64,000 nucleotides of DNA from Apium graveolens (lineage: Eukaryota > Streptophyta > Magnoliopsida > Apiales > Apiaceae). Positions 1-11,265 of the stretch are shown piece after piece; position 1 is the stretch's first letter; each line of letters begins with the position of its first letter. The notes beneath the pieces are model-generated. The model did not search any database. It worked only from the letters and a program-made list of their open reading frames with translations, and had not been told where the DNA came from. The stretch covers positions 1 to 64,000 of the forward strand of contig NW_027418177.1 of the NCBI RefSeq assembly GCF_009905375.1, written 5' to 3'. The translations under genes were made by a program, and so were the position numbers.

Positions 1-461
1 TTATTGTTATTATTGTTTTTTACCTCCTTACTTTTTTGTTTCCATGTTATTTGTGTTTGGGATCTTTTATCAAGGTTACACTATGTGTTAATTAGGGTTT
101 ATTTATTAATCATGTTTATATGTCAATCGTGTCTTATTATCAGTTCTGAGTTGTATTGGGATTGTTTGAATGACAGTGGTATGATATTGTGAGGAATCAC
201 TTGTCGTTGTAAAGTAGAATTTGTATTTTGGACTTTTTGTTTGCTCCGTGTTCTGATAGTTGTTAATCTTTATAGAATGAAGTACTATAAAGAAGAATTC
301 AATACTTTCAGATATTTTATTATATATTGACTCGTTAAATAAAAACTTGTGTCCAATCGCCTAGGTCATATAATGGTGTTTGTATACTAGTTTATTAATA
401 ATGAATTAAGCAAGTGTTATTATAATTCACATCTTATAATTTTTTAATGGTTTCATTTTAG
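1..461. other. AT-rich leader of the composite unit, no gene seen
   Basis: This is AT-rich sequence without a convincing reading frame. It recurs before every exon-like cassette (7620-8049, 38100-38580, 55583-56054 and 63181-63611), so it belongs to the repeated unit. It ends in a pyrimidine-rich tract and TTTTAG, which looks like a 3' splice site for the next block. Confidence 0.6.
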
Positions 462-695
462 AAAAAGATAAACGAAAATTGTGAGAAGAGATACCAAAAG
501 TGTTGATAACAAGAATAGTTCAAGGACGGAGAGGCGATATGTTATTAATACAAATAACGAAGAAAATGACATCTATAGTTTTGGTGGAGGACATTGCTCT
601 GCAACTATGACCTTGCTTCCTACTACAGGGAAATGTATCAAGTTAGCAAAAGTGGAAAGGTTGCCATCTTTTATAACATGGATTCCCTTGGATAG
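462..695 (+). pseudogene. Exon-like cassette A, copy 1 (unidentified gene)
   Basis: The block is bounded by TTTCATTTTAG upstream and ATAG|GTAAAAT downstream, as expected of an internal plant exon. Most of it is open: residues TERRYVINTNNEEND and later LPTTGKCIKLAKVERLP are readable, ending at WIPLDR. I do not recognise the family. Five copies occur in the window. This copy and its twin at 56055 lack about 40 bp near the start that the copies at 8050, 38581 and 63612 retain. Other copies have an in-frame stop after GGGH or SGGH. All look like relics of one duplicated gene fragment. Confidence 0.5.
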
Positions 696-821
696 GTAAA
701 ATATTTTGTGCTCTTTTTTGACAACACTCCTTATCATTTGGTGATAAGGAATTAAATTAATTACAATATGAGATTCTCAGATTGTTATTTACAAATCCCG
801 GTACCTGACTTTCCTTTGCAA

Positions 822-1121
822 GGTGGTTTCTCCCACAAACTTGGATCAAATCGACTAATCAAAAAAACATCTTCTGCTCAAGATAAAACATCAGAGTCTG
901 GAGGAACATCTCGATTTGGTCACTTTGGCTTTGGCTCATAGTTATAAACAAAAATACCGAAACCATGACAGGACAAACACGTATATTGTAATTATGGGAC
1001 ATGCATATCTGATATTCCTTGTTATGGCCTCCACATCTACATGGATTCCCTAGGATTTAGTTGGATAGTACACACTCATATGTTTTTTTCTATCACTTTA
1101 CATGGTTTTTTTTCTGCTCAG
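822..1121 (+). pseudogene. Exon-like cassette B, copy 1 (unidentified gene)
   Basis: This is homologous to 8456-8755 and 38983-39282, where the block follows a clean TTTGCAG acceptor. Here the acceptor reads TTTGCAAGG, so it is damaged. It ends at CTCAG|GTAAGT, a strong donor. The readable segment in better copies is GGFSTNLDQIDSSKKHLLLK, followed by a His/Leu/Ala-rich stretch. Stops interrupt the block before the donor. No domain is recognised. It follows cassette A in every unit, so A and B were probably exons of one host gene. Confidence 0.45.
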
Positions 1122-1235
1122 GTAAGTTATTTAAATTTATTTCAAAATTTACCATTTTGTTTGATATATGGTTATTTGATTAAGGTCGTGTCAAATTTTA
1201 CCCTTTTTGCAAACTTTTTTTAATTATTATTTCAC

Positions 1236-1745
1236 AATCACTAGCTCATAGTACCTATTAGGGAGTAGGAAGTTAAGAATGTAGTCTTTTTCATGCATCA
1301 ATACAAGTCACTAGATCCACATGGGTCGAACCCGGCATTTTTCAAAGGTATTGAAATATTTTCAAAAGATATGTTGTTCTATTTTGTCAGATTTTCTTTG
1401 ATACACGACATGGGCCAAGGGAACTAAATCCTAGGCTTGTATGTCTTATTCCTATGGTTAAACAACCGAAACATATGTAAGATCTTTGACCTATCTATCT
1501 TTATAATGTTCTCATGCGTATACTATCGAAGGTGGTGGTGAATAGGTTCAAACTATGTTTAATCTAGACAGTGTCTAACAAACAGAGTGCTTTTAATGAA
1601 GGGATGCTATTAGCTCATAATACAATGATTGCATTTGAAGTCACAATGGAAAAAAGGGCGTGGTTAGGTTAAAAATTGATATTTGAAGGCATAAGATAGG
1701 TTGGAATGGAGATTTATTGACATAACGATTAAAGTTCTCTTTTAC
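1236..1745 (+). pseudogene. LINE (non-LTR) reverse-transcriptase relic, copy 1
   Basis: Conceptual translation in shifting frames gives the hallmark order of a plant L1-like RT. First comes a segment resembling the MHPDKSPGPDG..NPAFF block (here MHQYKSLDPHGSNPAFF), then CLIPMVKQPKHM, then a degraded RPIS-like segment, then SKVVVNRFKLCL, then NKQSAFNEG and NTMIAFEV. Frameshifts and stops prevent function. The order is established for LINE ORF2 and the assignment is by motif recognition. Homologous relics lie at 8874, 39404, 52110 and 56830. Confidence 0.7.
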
Positions 1746-1926
1746 AACTTAAAAAACTTTGGTACACTTTATTCTCTCCTTTTTTACTTGAATTGATTTC
1801 AAGTAAAACTAAATTGAACATAATTTGTCTCTCTAATTAATAACCACTCTTTAATTTTGATCAAATTTCTCCATTGCAAAGTATTGTAATGTTTAAGCTA
1901 GACATATAGTCATCTAGACTTTACGG

Positions 1927-2612
1927 AAATGATATTCATTAATTTTCAAGATTGGAAATTTGATGGATTCATATCTGCTCATATTGTTGTAGATTTGGTT
2001 TATGGAAAATGGTGACAGCACATTTTGTTGAGTTTCATTATCTGCCATTAATGATTATTTTCTGGATCTTAAAGTGATTTTATATAAATACCAAGCTTTG
2101 ATATCATTTTTAGGCCTTTAATTACCTATAGAGGGGGTCAATATAATTATAACAATCAAATACAATTATGTACTCAATAATGAAGAATAGTTTTTATATT
2201 ATTGAATAAAAAGTTATTACAAAATTCTCTAGCTCAACATGAGCAAATATCTTGAGAGCTTTTAGGTTATGTGTATGATAAAATAAATGCAACAGTGTTA
2301 ACCTACTATTGTTAACCTAATTTGTGCTTATATATTGCACACTTATACAATCAATATATAGATAAAATCAACATAAGCTATAATATAAAAAATACTAATA
2401 TAAACAATGTTGATGAGAAGTATTCATCAATAAATACTGTTGATGTCATTTTTGTTAAACTCTCACATGAAATACTAATGGAACAAATGTGATAGTTATA
2501 TACTAATATCATCAACTTTTGACACCAAATTTTTTGAAGGTTTATAAGCCATTTTTTAATTTTCAGGAAATCAGAACTCAATTCCCACCACATCGGTAGG
2601 TTCCCCCTTTGG
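1927..2612 (-). pseudogene. Minus-strand Ty1/copia 5' relic: LTR, PBS and gag start, copy 1
   Basis: On the minus strand, residues beginning MADNETQQNV and continuing to FPILKINEYHF form the start of a copia Gag at about 2033-1927. Upstream of that ATG, at about 2106-2095, is TGATATCAAAGC, one base from the usual copia initiator-tRNA primer site TGGTATCAAAGC. The LTR would then occupy about 2110-2612, with uncertain ends. The gag breaks off after about 35 codons here, whereas the copy at 44570-45714 continues. The same relic is at 52815 and 57508. Confidence 0.6.
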
Positions 2613-3880
2613 ACAAAAATTGAGGTATGTTCTGGGATTTGACAAACTTTGAATTTAAATTTTGATCTCCTTTTTTAATAGTTTTTCTCAGAATTTGGTG
2701 TTCTTATTATTTTTTATATTTTCTTAAAATATTTGCAAGAAAAGAAATGTTTATTCAAATAACTAATTTGGATTAAAATTACTCAAAGAACTACAAAAAA
2801 TGGGGAGTACAAAATATAAGTAATGTGAATGATATTTAAATAATATTAATATATTTTTGTAAGCATTAATTATTTGTCGAAAACATATTTTCATTATAAA
2901 ATTTTCTCAACTGAAGTTAGAAACTTATAATTTTCTGCTTAAATGATTGCTTTGCATGATTATTAAAATATTTTTAGAAAAAAAATATATTTTCTAACAC
3001 TAATATAACTGTAGATTCAAATCATAACTAAAAAATTATAAAGTTGGTATGAAATTTAACTAGTCATTTTCTACTATTGTTATATAGAAAAAAATGCTTA
3101 TTTGGTCATAATAGTCATTTCATACCAAAGTCAATATAAATGATGAATTACATAAAATCTTACCCCAAACTTAATTGAATATACTTCATCCCATAATACA
3201 TATTTTTTTAACATTGTTCATGTAAAATTAATAATTTTACATATCTTTTTAAAATAATTATTTTTTTGAATTAAAGTTTAATATTATTAATTTTATTCAT
3301 AGAAGTAAATTCTAGAAGTAATTTTTGTACGTATCCTCTTTATTCATCTTAAAAAAATAATGGAATTATATTTTGGTACCTATTTGAAAAAATAATGTTC
3401 TCTTTGCATTTCATACCCACCTTGTGAAAAGACCCAAAATTTGTTGGAAAACTTGTCTATTGAACATTTTGAGTTACAAAACAAGTTTATAAATATAAGC
3501 ATTGTTTTAAATAATAATTTTTCATTAAAATTGAAAATATTAAAAATATTAATTATAATTTTGTTAAAGTACATATGGTCAAGTTAAACAACTTATATAC
3601 TTAGACACTATGAGCTGCATTTCTCATTCAATTTCTTCCCAATTTAGATTTTTCCCCATGAACCGGTGAATGAATATGGTATATGTAGTGTTACCCACAA
3701 TATATTGTCATTTTACATATTCAAATCAAATTGACTAAGAATTAAATAAAAATCAACAATCATGTTATCATTCATTTTAATTCCTATGTTTAAATAAACA
3801 TAGAAATTTGTAAATATTTTTAAAAATTGTATAATTTTTCCCAATACCTATAACTTATTTGTCAAAAATTTGGTATGCTA
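2613..3880. other. AT-rich spacer of the unit, no gene seen
   Basis: This is very AT-rich and has only short, non-conserved frames. It is repeated at 46263-47493 and 58231-59490. The copy at 46263 is interrupted at its end by a 3.85-kb solo LTR, so position 3876-3885 gives the uninterrupted target sequence. Confidence 0.6.
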
Positions 3881-5044
3881 TCTTATACCTCTAGAAATTT
3901 AATTTGATTAAATGTTGTCATGGTAATATTAATTTTTACATGACCAATAATATATGAATTATTGTGAGAGGTTTTTAAGACTTGAATGTATGATAATAGT
4001 ACTTTATTATTCTTAGTTAGGGTTGTAGTAGTACATATATTATTGTTAGTTGAGGTCAGTAGGGAATTTATATATAATTTCACTAAATAAAATTTAAAAT
4101 TTTCAAGAAATTATAATTTTTAGTTAAGATTTTTATACAATGGTTACCACTTAATTTATAGAATCTCATTTTATTTACAATACAAAATAAATTAGAGTAA
4201 TGCTTGTTTACTTATGGTTATAAATCAACACCCAATTAGTTTGTACTTTGTTAAATTATATTTTTATAAAAAGAAAAAATTTGAATTTGTAATAAGAAAT
4301 TGATACTAAGATAAAAAACAATCTAAACTATATTGGGCCCATTAAAACCCATGATATACAATTGGGCCTGCAAAATATAGGATATTAAAAAGGTAGGTAA
4401 AACCCTAATATCAACCTAAGCCCGCCGCGTTAAAAACAAAATGAATTTGTACTTGACCATGAAATAGGCCATGAAATAGTGTTTTGGAGTTATTTGTTTT
4501 TTCAATGAAGGAGTGTTTTGGTTAAACACATCTCCAAATGAATTGGTGGATGACTAATCAAATGAATTGGTGGAGGACTAAGTGGATAAGGTTTACAGGT
4601 TATCATGAATTGATGTTGTTTAACAAAGTAATGTAATAATTTTCTATTTCCCTGTTTCTTCATTTTCTTTTCATATGTGTTATTTGCATAAACTTTTGGT
4701 AGAAATCAAACACTAAAATAAGTATCGTATTTTCCTTGTATATATGTATGTAGATTTACATGGAATGTCACTTGTATTTGTTTTTACATGACCTCTATGT
4801 CAAGAATTATCCTTTCAAGATTATATGTCAAGGTTAGAAAAAAAGTCACTTACATTTGTATTAATTTTTTTTGTTCCTAATAAATAATCAAATACATGAT
4901 ATATGAAAAAAATGAAAATTTATATAAAAAAAGCCCATGAATTATTTATATTTTGTGTTCATATTTGTTGAATTATACTACTAAATTTATTTTCTGTTTA
5001 TGTATGACCTTACTTTAGAGACATTTTCACAAGAATTATATTTT
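3881..5044. other. AT-rich segment upstream of the glycine-rich exon
   Basis: No coding potential was recognised. It is shared with 25945-27060, 51346-51800 (truncated) and 59492-60625. It contains promoter-like motifs at 4334-4408, annotated separately, and lies directly upstream of the glycine-rich pseudogene block. Confidence 0.5.
4334..4408 (+). promoter_or_regulatory. Possible promoter motif cluster: two site II elements and a telo-box
   Basis: TGGGCC occurs at 4334-4339 and 4363-4368, and AAACCCTAA at 4400-4408. In plants the TGGGCY site II element paired with a telo-box is typical of promoters of growth-related and ribosomal-protein genes. Related motifs are kept at about 26417-26486 and 59946-60018. 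The next block downstream is the glycine-rich gene relic. The link to it is inference, since no start codon or TATA box fixes a transcript. Confidence 0.35.
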
Positions 5045-5554
5045 TCTTGCTACTTGCAACAAGTTCCAAAAACAATGAAGAAAATGCTCCAAGTGCCTTC
5101 CCTTTCTCTTCATCAATGTACAGTGTAAGGTTTCTTTGTTATTCTTTAACTTTTACCATGCCAATATATATTATTAATATAAATGTAGATAGTACAAGTG
5201 GAACTATGTGGGGTGTGTTTTTTTTTCTAATGTATATATGACAAACAACTCTAAATTACTCTTTGTTGACCTAATAAAACACAAAGTTCACTTATATTTC
5301 GAGTTTCCCATCTCAGGAAGCCCCATCACTTTTTAAATTAATTTTACAACACACATGGTTGAAAATGAGATTTCTTACTTGATAGAGATATAGGCTTTGT
5401 TTGGGAAATTTTTTAGTGTTGGAAGAACATATATTTTTAATACATGAATAGGTAGGGTCACCATTTTCAGCCTCACTAGAACCGGTTTCTTAGTAACTTC
5501 TATAGATCTGTAACTATTTGAGAAGTATAGAGTTATGATTTTTCTTTAATCCAG
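5045..5554 (+). pseudogene. Exon 1-like piece and intron of the glycine-rich protein relic
   Basis: At about 5045-5128 one frame reads FFLLLATSSKNNEENAPSAF, a hydrophobic run followed by polar residues, like the tail of a signal peptide. It ends at ACAGT|GTAAGG, a donor-like site. About 425 bp later, TTTAATCCAG at 5545-5554 resembles an acceptor directly before the glycine-rich block. No in-frame ATG opens the signal-like frame, and joining it at these sites meets a stop, whereas another frame joins without one. The exon is therefore tentative. The same arrangement recurs upstream of the other glycine-rich blocks. Confidence 0.35.
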
Positions 5555-6296
5555 TAGTAATATTGGTGGCGGTGTCACTGGTGGTAGTAATTTTACTAGT
5601 CCAATTGGTGGCACTAGTAGTCGTAATCTTAGGAATGGAATTGGTGGTGGGATTGTTGGTGGGAAAGTTCATCCTAATTTAAGGAGTATCATTGGTGGTA
5701 ACTTTAATAATGGCATAAGTGCTAGTATCATTGGTGGTATATTGGGTAGTTTTAATAGTGGGCTTGGTGGCACCATGACTAGCATCTTTAGTGGTTACAT
5801 TGGTGGTACCAGAAACGATAATATTAGTGGTGTTGGTGTTGAAGTTCGTGCTAGCTTAAGAAGCTCCATTTATGGCAAGTTTAATTATAGTATTACATGT
5901 TGTAGCATTGATGTTATATTGGTTAGTCTTAGTAGTGGTATTGGTGGTGACATTGGTGGTAGCTTATTGGTCGTATTGGTAGCTTAGTGGTGGTATTATT
6001 GGTATTGGTGTTGAAGTTTGTGCTAGCTTAAGCAGTTGCATTTATGGCCAGTTTAATTATGGTATTACAGGTGGTAGCATTGATATTATATTGGTTAGTC
6101 TTATTAGTGGCATTGGTGTTGGCATTGGTGGTAGCTTAGTGATCCTATTAATGGTGGAATGGCTAGTTGCTATAGTGGTAGCATTGGTGGTATATTGGTT
6201 AGTCTTAGTAGTGGAGATTTATGGTAGCATTGCTGGTAGCTTTAGTGGTAGCACTTGTTGTATATTAGGTAATATTATTACTTAATTTAGCTTCGG
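5555..6296 (+). pseudogene. Glycine-rich repeat protein relic, copy 1
   Basis: From 5556 one frame stays open to 5987 (143 codons) and is dominated by Gly, Ser and Ile in imperfect IGG-centred repeats, for example SPIGGTSSRN and SGYIGGTRND. A second open stretch in another frame (about 6091-6285) continues the same pattern, so a frameshift divides the block. The composition resembles plant glycine-rich cell-wall or structural proteins, but low-complexity sequence makes the family uncertain. Six copies occur in the window; the least broken is at 34838-35377. A solo-LTR-like element follows 10 bp after the end. Confidence 0.5.
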
Positions 6297-6306
6297 AGAT
6301 GGTGGT

Positions 6307-7250
6307 TGTGACACCCTCGAAACCCGGGTCAGAAGTTTGGGGTTCACAACACACATATTATTTAAACCTGTATATGAAATATTATATGCAATTACCCTTA
6401 TTTACGCAACCACAAATAACAACAGGTTAAAGTATGAAAACCACCCACAACCTTGACTTTTATTATGTCATACCAAATCCCAACTAGTTTAAGTTATAAC
6501 TGAAAATGAAATCATTCTTACAATATATAAAACCAGCTCGATCCAACTCAACCTGGAATCCTAGATCGCATACTGGACTGGGGATTCTCGTTACCAACAA
6601 TTTCCATTTTAACTATAGAATGACCTAAACAGATTCACAAGGTTGAGCTAACTAGCTCAGCAAGTTATAATATATAAAAACAACTGAATATTCATTAGAA
6701 TTGTTAAGCAATTATTAGAATTGGATATTTATTTTTAAGTTTAAAATCAAGGTTAGGCTACTGATCAGTGACACACTAACCCCGATCAAGGCACCCAGCT
6801 CTACTCTCTATACTGGATTAAAGGCACACATTGGCCTAATATGACCACCAATCTGGTCTAACCACAAATCTGGTATGACCACAAATCTGTTCCATATTTA
6901 TAAACCTATCCAATTATATAACAATTCAACATGATAAATATTGTAATTCAATAAAACAGAATCATAATTAACATTGATAAAACATTTATTTCAGAGCATA
7001 AAGCAATTCATAAATATCACCAGAGTATATCAAGGTATGTATGAGAAATAACTTCCAACCTGTAGGAGAATCAGGTATTAGATGAATAATGGTTATACAA
7101 GGTTTAGTTCACTATACCATAGAATTGATTTCGCAACCAGATTTTTAAAAACTATCTAAAAAACGTTGTTGTTGAAAGGTGATTTCATGTCTATTGCAAG
7201 GGATTTTAATAACATTGCAACTGAATCAACAAAATTTCGAGATCGTTACA
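6307..7250 (-). mobile_element. Solo-LTR-like element of about 0.94 kb, copy 1
   Basis: It begins TGTGACACCC and ends GATCGTTACA. On the minus strand this reads TGTAACGATC...GGGTGTCACA, the terminal style of Ty3 chromovirus (Tekay-like) LTRs and of the larger solo LTR at 47494. No PBS or coding region is inside. I could not find a matching target duplication, so it is old. It accompanies the glycine-rich block in all copies (28232, 36776, 54256 and 61886), so insertion preceded duplication. This copy has an extra repeat of about 18 bp near 6855-6890. Confidence 0.55.
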
Positions 7251-7619
7251 AATACATGTTATTGCAATACATTATATAATCGTTACAGTAGATCAGAGAT
7301 TTGGTCCCAAAAGTTAGGCGGTCTTGTTCAAAACTTGTACTCGGGCTTGCTGAAATTGTTTTCCCGAGTGTCTATTAAATAAACAAAAAATACACAGGCT
7401 GTCAAACAATCTCCACTGCGGCGAAAGATTAAATCTTTGCTGAAATATTTCTCTCAAACACTGAATATTAAATCTTTGTAAAGACTAAAGCTCCAAGAAG
7501 ATTAAATCTCGGAAAAGATTAAACCTTAAACGGAATGTATTTTTTCCCCAAATCATCTTTCCTAAAGTTCTTTCAATACACTAAATTTAATTTAGGAGAA
7601 GATTAAATTTGGTCGATTA
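7251..7619. other. Spacer with recurring GATTAAATCT-like motifs
   Basis: Variants of GATTAAATCT occur several times between about 7420 and 7615 (AAAGATTAAATCTTTGC, GAAGATTAAATCTCGG and GATTAAATTTGG among them). No reading frame is convincing. The same stretch is at 37739, 55218 and 62812. Its role is unknown. Confidence 0.4.
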
Positions 7620-8049
7620 TTGTTAATGATTGTTTAATTTACCTCCTTGCTTTTTTGTTTCTATGTTATTTTGTGTTTGGGATCTTTTATCGATGTTACA
7701 CTATGTGTTAATTAGGGTTTATTTATTAAATCATGTTTATTTGTCTATCCTGTTTTATTATCAGTTTTGAGTTGTATTGGGATTTGTTTGGAATGATAGT
7801 GGTAGGAAATTGTGAGGTATCACTTGTCGTTGTAAAAGTAGAATTTGTTAATCTTTATAGAATGAAGTACTACAAAGAAGATATTCAATACTTTCAGATG
7901 TTTTATTATATATCGAATCGTTAAATAAAAAACTTGTGTCCAATCCCTAGGTCATATAAAGGTGTTTGTATAATTGTTTATTAAGAATCAATTAAGCAAG
8001 TGTTATTATAATTCACATCTTATAATTTTTTTTATCGGTTTCATTTTAG
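7620..8049. other. AT-rich leader of the second unit
   Basis: It is homologous to 1-461 and marks the start of the next composite unit, which gives the period of about 7.62 kb. No gene was seen. Confidence 0.55.
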
Positions 8050-8327
8050 AAAAAGATAAAAGAAAACTGTGAGAAGATGACCCGAGCTACAGGAAGTGAT
8101 AACAAATGTTTTGAAAGAACATATACCACAAGTGTCGATAACAAGAATAGTTCAAGGACGGAGAGGCGATATGTTTTTAATACAAATAACGAAGAAAATG
8201 ACATCCATAATATTGGTGGAGGACATTGATCTGCAACTATGACCATGCTACCTACTACAGGGAAATGTATCAAGTTAGCAAAAATTGAAAGGTTGCCATC
8301 TTTTATAACATGGATTCCCTTGGATAG
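8050..8327 (+). pseudogene. Exon-like cassette A, copy 2
   Basis: It has the same acceptor (CATTTTAG) and donor (ATAG|GTAAAAC) as copy 1 but retains the about 40-bp segment missing there (readable as EKMTRATGSDNK). A TGA stop follows the GGGH stretch near 8229, so this copy cannot encode a through product. The family is not recognised. Confidence 0.5.
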
Positions 8328-8455
8328 GTAAAACATTTTGTGCTCTTTTTTTTTACAACTCCTTATCATTTGGTGATAAGGAATTAAATTAAATTACAAT
8401 ATGAGATTCTCAGATTGTTATTTACAAAACCCGGTACCTGACTTTCTCTTTGCAG

Positions 8456-8755
8456 GGTGGTTTCTCAACAAACTTGGATCAAATCGACTCATCAAAAAAG
8501 CATCTTCTGCTCAAGGTAAAACATCAGAGTGTGGAGGAACATCTCGATTTGGTCGCTTTGGCTTTGGCTCATAGTTATAAACAAAAATACCAAAACCACG
8601 ACAACACAAATAGGTATATTGTAATTATGGAACATGCATATATGATATTCCTTGTTATGGCCTCCACATCTACATGTCTTCCACTATGATTTGGTTGGAT
8701 AGTACACACACATATGTTTTTTCCTATGGCTTTACATGGTTTTGTTTCTGCTTGG
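8456..8755 (+). pseudogene. Exon-like cassette B, copy 2
   Basis: A clean acceptor TCTCTTTGCAG precedes GGFSTNLDQIDSSKKHLLLK, followed by a stretch rich in His, Leu and Ala. The frame stops at 8687-8689, before the donor GGGTAAGTT at 8756. An internal CTCAAG|GTAAAA at about 8513 is an alternative donor that would make a 58-bp exon. No family was identified. Confidence 0.45.
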
Positions 8756-8873
8756 GTAAGTTGTTTAAATTTATGTCAAATTTTACCGATTTTTTTATAT
8801 ATTGTTATTGGATTAAGGTCGTGTCAAATTTTACCCTTTTTGCAATTTTTTTTTAAATTTTATCTCACAATCA

Positions 8874-9365
8874 CTAGGTCACATTACCTATTAGGGAGGA
8901 GGAAGTTAAGAATGTAGTCTTTTTCATTCATCAATACAAGTCACTAGATCCACATGGGTCGAACCCGACATTTTTCAAACGTATTGAAATTTTTTTAAAA
9001 GATATGTTGTCCTATTTTGTCAGATTTTCTTAGATATATGACATGGGCCAAGGGAACTAAATCGTAGGCTTGTATGTCTTATTCCTAAGGTTAAACAACT
9101 GAAACATATGGAAGATCTTTGACCTATCTATCTTTATAATCTATTGATGCGCATATTGTCGAAGGTGGTGGTGAATATGTTCAAACTATATTTAATCTAG
9201 ACAATGTCTAACAAATAGAGTGCTTTTAATGAAGGGAGGCTATTAGTTCATAATACAATGATTGCATTTGAAGTCACAAGGGAAAAAAGGGTGTGGCTGG
9301 GTTAAGAATTGATATTTTATGGCATTAGATAGGTTGGAATGGAGATTTTTTGATATAACGATTAA
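8874..9365 (+). pseudogene. LINE reverse-transcriptase relic, copy 2
   Basis: The frame opens PIREEEVKNVVFF and continues through HQYKSLDPHGSNP, then shifts to the CLIP..KQ..HMED block and the SKVVVN block. The order matches plant L1-type ORF2. Several stops and frameshifts are present. It lacks the endonuclease and C-terminal parts. Confidence 0.7.
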
Positions 9366-10727
9366 AGTTCTCTTTTACAACTTAAACAACATTGGTACAC
9401 TTTATTTTCTCCTTTTTATCATGTACCAAATTCAAGTATCCGCCACTAGCACTTAATTTGTTAATTATATGGATAAAAAGGATTTTAACATTGAATTGAT
9501 TTGTTGAAAAATATGTGTAAGTAAAACTAAATTGAACACAGCGTGTCTCTCTAATTAATAACCACTCTTTAATTTTGATCAAATTTCTCCATTGCAAAGT
9601 ACTACATTATAAAAAATTAGAGCCTCCATGTATTGAGAAATACATGTATCCAACACTTTATAATCCACCAGCATACGAGGAAAATTGTAATGTTTCTATC
9701 ATCTCTACTATTTTCTTATTTATTTTAAATTTAGATTAATTTTAATTTCCATATTGTTAACCATGTTTATTCGATTTAAGGTTTAAGAAATCAAATACCA
9801 TTACTCAACTATCATAACACACATTATCATTCTCTTATAGAGGAACTTAAATAAATTGGGGATATTTTGATAAAGTTTTTGGAGAAAACCTTACCATTTA
9901 GCGATATCATTATATATCATTAAGCGAAAACACTGATTTCTTATAGAGGAACTTAAATAAATTGGGGATATTTTGGAAAGTGTTTTTATATATTTATACG
10001 ATTTAACATAGCGTTATTATATGATTTTATGTGCAAAAATTCATAAGCGAAAATATATGATAGAGGCTATAATACATAAGTTGTATTACACAAAATGTGA
10101 ACATATATTCTTGATTCTAGCAAACTAAAATAATTATTGAATTCACTTTATATGTTGAAATATATCTGACCCTCCTAACACAGAGTCTTATATATTATTT
10201 TTATATATTAACAAGAAGTCATGAGTTGCTTATGCAATGAGAGCGAAAAAGGTGAAACAAATTGAACACGAGATTTTGTACTCGTTCCATTCAACTTTTA
10301 TCTGGTCTCAGATAATCACTTGATCTAATTATCGAGGAAAGACTTGATAAGGTAATAGCAAGGCACACTCCCCTTGCAACAACAACAAGTAGAAACACTT
10401 GTATGCAGCTTAAGCTTTGTTATTAATTTTTGTTCTTATATGCAGCTTAAGCAAAACACTGAAAATACTTTTTGTTTGATTATGTATTCTTTGTGAGATG
10501 CATAGAAAGTAGAAACATGTTGAAACCTTTATTCGTAGATACAATGTAAATATTACACATCAGTTCAGTTTATAGATGATTTGAGAATTACAAGTGCAAT
10601 GATTTTAATTGTAGTCGATTTTTATTTCATCATCTAATTGCTTACAGAATTTTAAGAATCGGATAATTCTGTGCTGATCTTTGTTTTACATTTTTGGATA
10701 TTGTGTGACTATATGTTCGTATCACAG
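9366..10727. other. AT-rich spacer, no gene seen
   Basis: It is shared with 39901-41301. A segment of about 36 bp near 9833 (CTTATAGAGGAACTTAAATA and following bases) is repeated near 9942, a small local duplication. The paralogue carries different sequence at that point (40457-40568). No domain was recognised. Confidence 0.5.
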
Positions 10728-10859
10728 GTTTGTTGTGGAGGCCTGGGGGCTGAAAACTGCACTGGGAAAGATGAACGGTTAAGTCATATTAGTCATATTA
10801 TTACTGCAGTTATGGTACCTGCATACATTGATAGTTCAGACGTTATTAGAAGGGCATAG
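10728..10859 (+). pseudogene. Exon-like cassette D, copy 1
   Basis: It follows TATCACAG, a plausible acceptor, and reads VCCGGLGAENCTGKDERLSH and onward to a stop at 10857-10859. The copy at 41302 is frameshifted. No family was recognised. It may be the terminal exon of the gene whose earlier exons are cassettes A and B, but they are about 2 kb apart and separated by a LINE relic. Confidence 0.35.
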
Positions 10860-11265
10860 AATGATACAACATGATCTTATGGCTTGGACTTAATAAAGTA
10901 GCATGAAAGGATTCGAGGATAGATCATGTGAGAAATCTAAATGAGGCATATTGTCATTTCTTTTATACAATGTTACAGATTTTGTTGCATCTACATATTG
11001 ACCAGAGACAAGATTAATAGTAAAATATGATAGTTCTACAATTCTCTTTGAGAAGCTTTAACAAAACTATGTCAAATTCATAATATGAGCCATAACCTTG
11101 TATCCTACTTCCCTTTGCTAAGGCCACACAATCACTCATAAACCAGACAAGTTATAAATATTCTCCTTATTTACCTCTTACTAACCATTTCGAAAAACAA
11201 TAAAATATTTATAAATATTCTACTATAAACTTACAGGTGTTTTCTATAGTTGCAAGTGATAGGCT
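10860..11265. other. Spacer up to the copia insertion
   Basis: No gene was seen. It is homologous to 41415-41832, where the sequence runs uninterrupted through AATAGGGTGTCTTACTGG. That paralogue acts as the empty site for the copia element starting at 11266. Confidence 0.6.

Larger units (their letters stand above)
1..8439. repeat. Recent segmental duplication, copy 1 (partner 55583-64000)
   Basis: This stretch matches 55583-64000 almost base for base, with scattered substitutions and small indels. The clearest indel is about 33 bp present near 4504-4536 and absent near 60115. The partner reaches the window edge, so the duplication probably continues. Within it, positions 21 onward and 7640 onward are also homologous to each other, so it spans one unit of about 7.62 kb plus the start of the next. 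The boundaries are my reading by eye. Confidence 0.9.

Noticed and set aside
2378..2593. Minus-strand frame of 71 aa repeated at 53284 and 57987
   Set aside because: It lies within the probable copia LTR, is AT-driven and hydrophobic, and conservation follows only from recent duplication.
8046..8369. 107-aa minus-strand frame, with a relative at 63608-63898
   Set aside because: It lies opposite exon-like cassette A, whose plus-strand splice borders and peptide are better supported.
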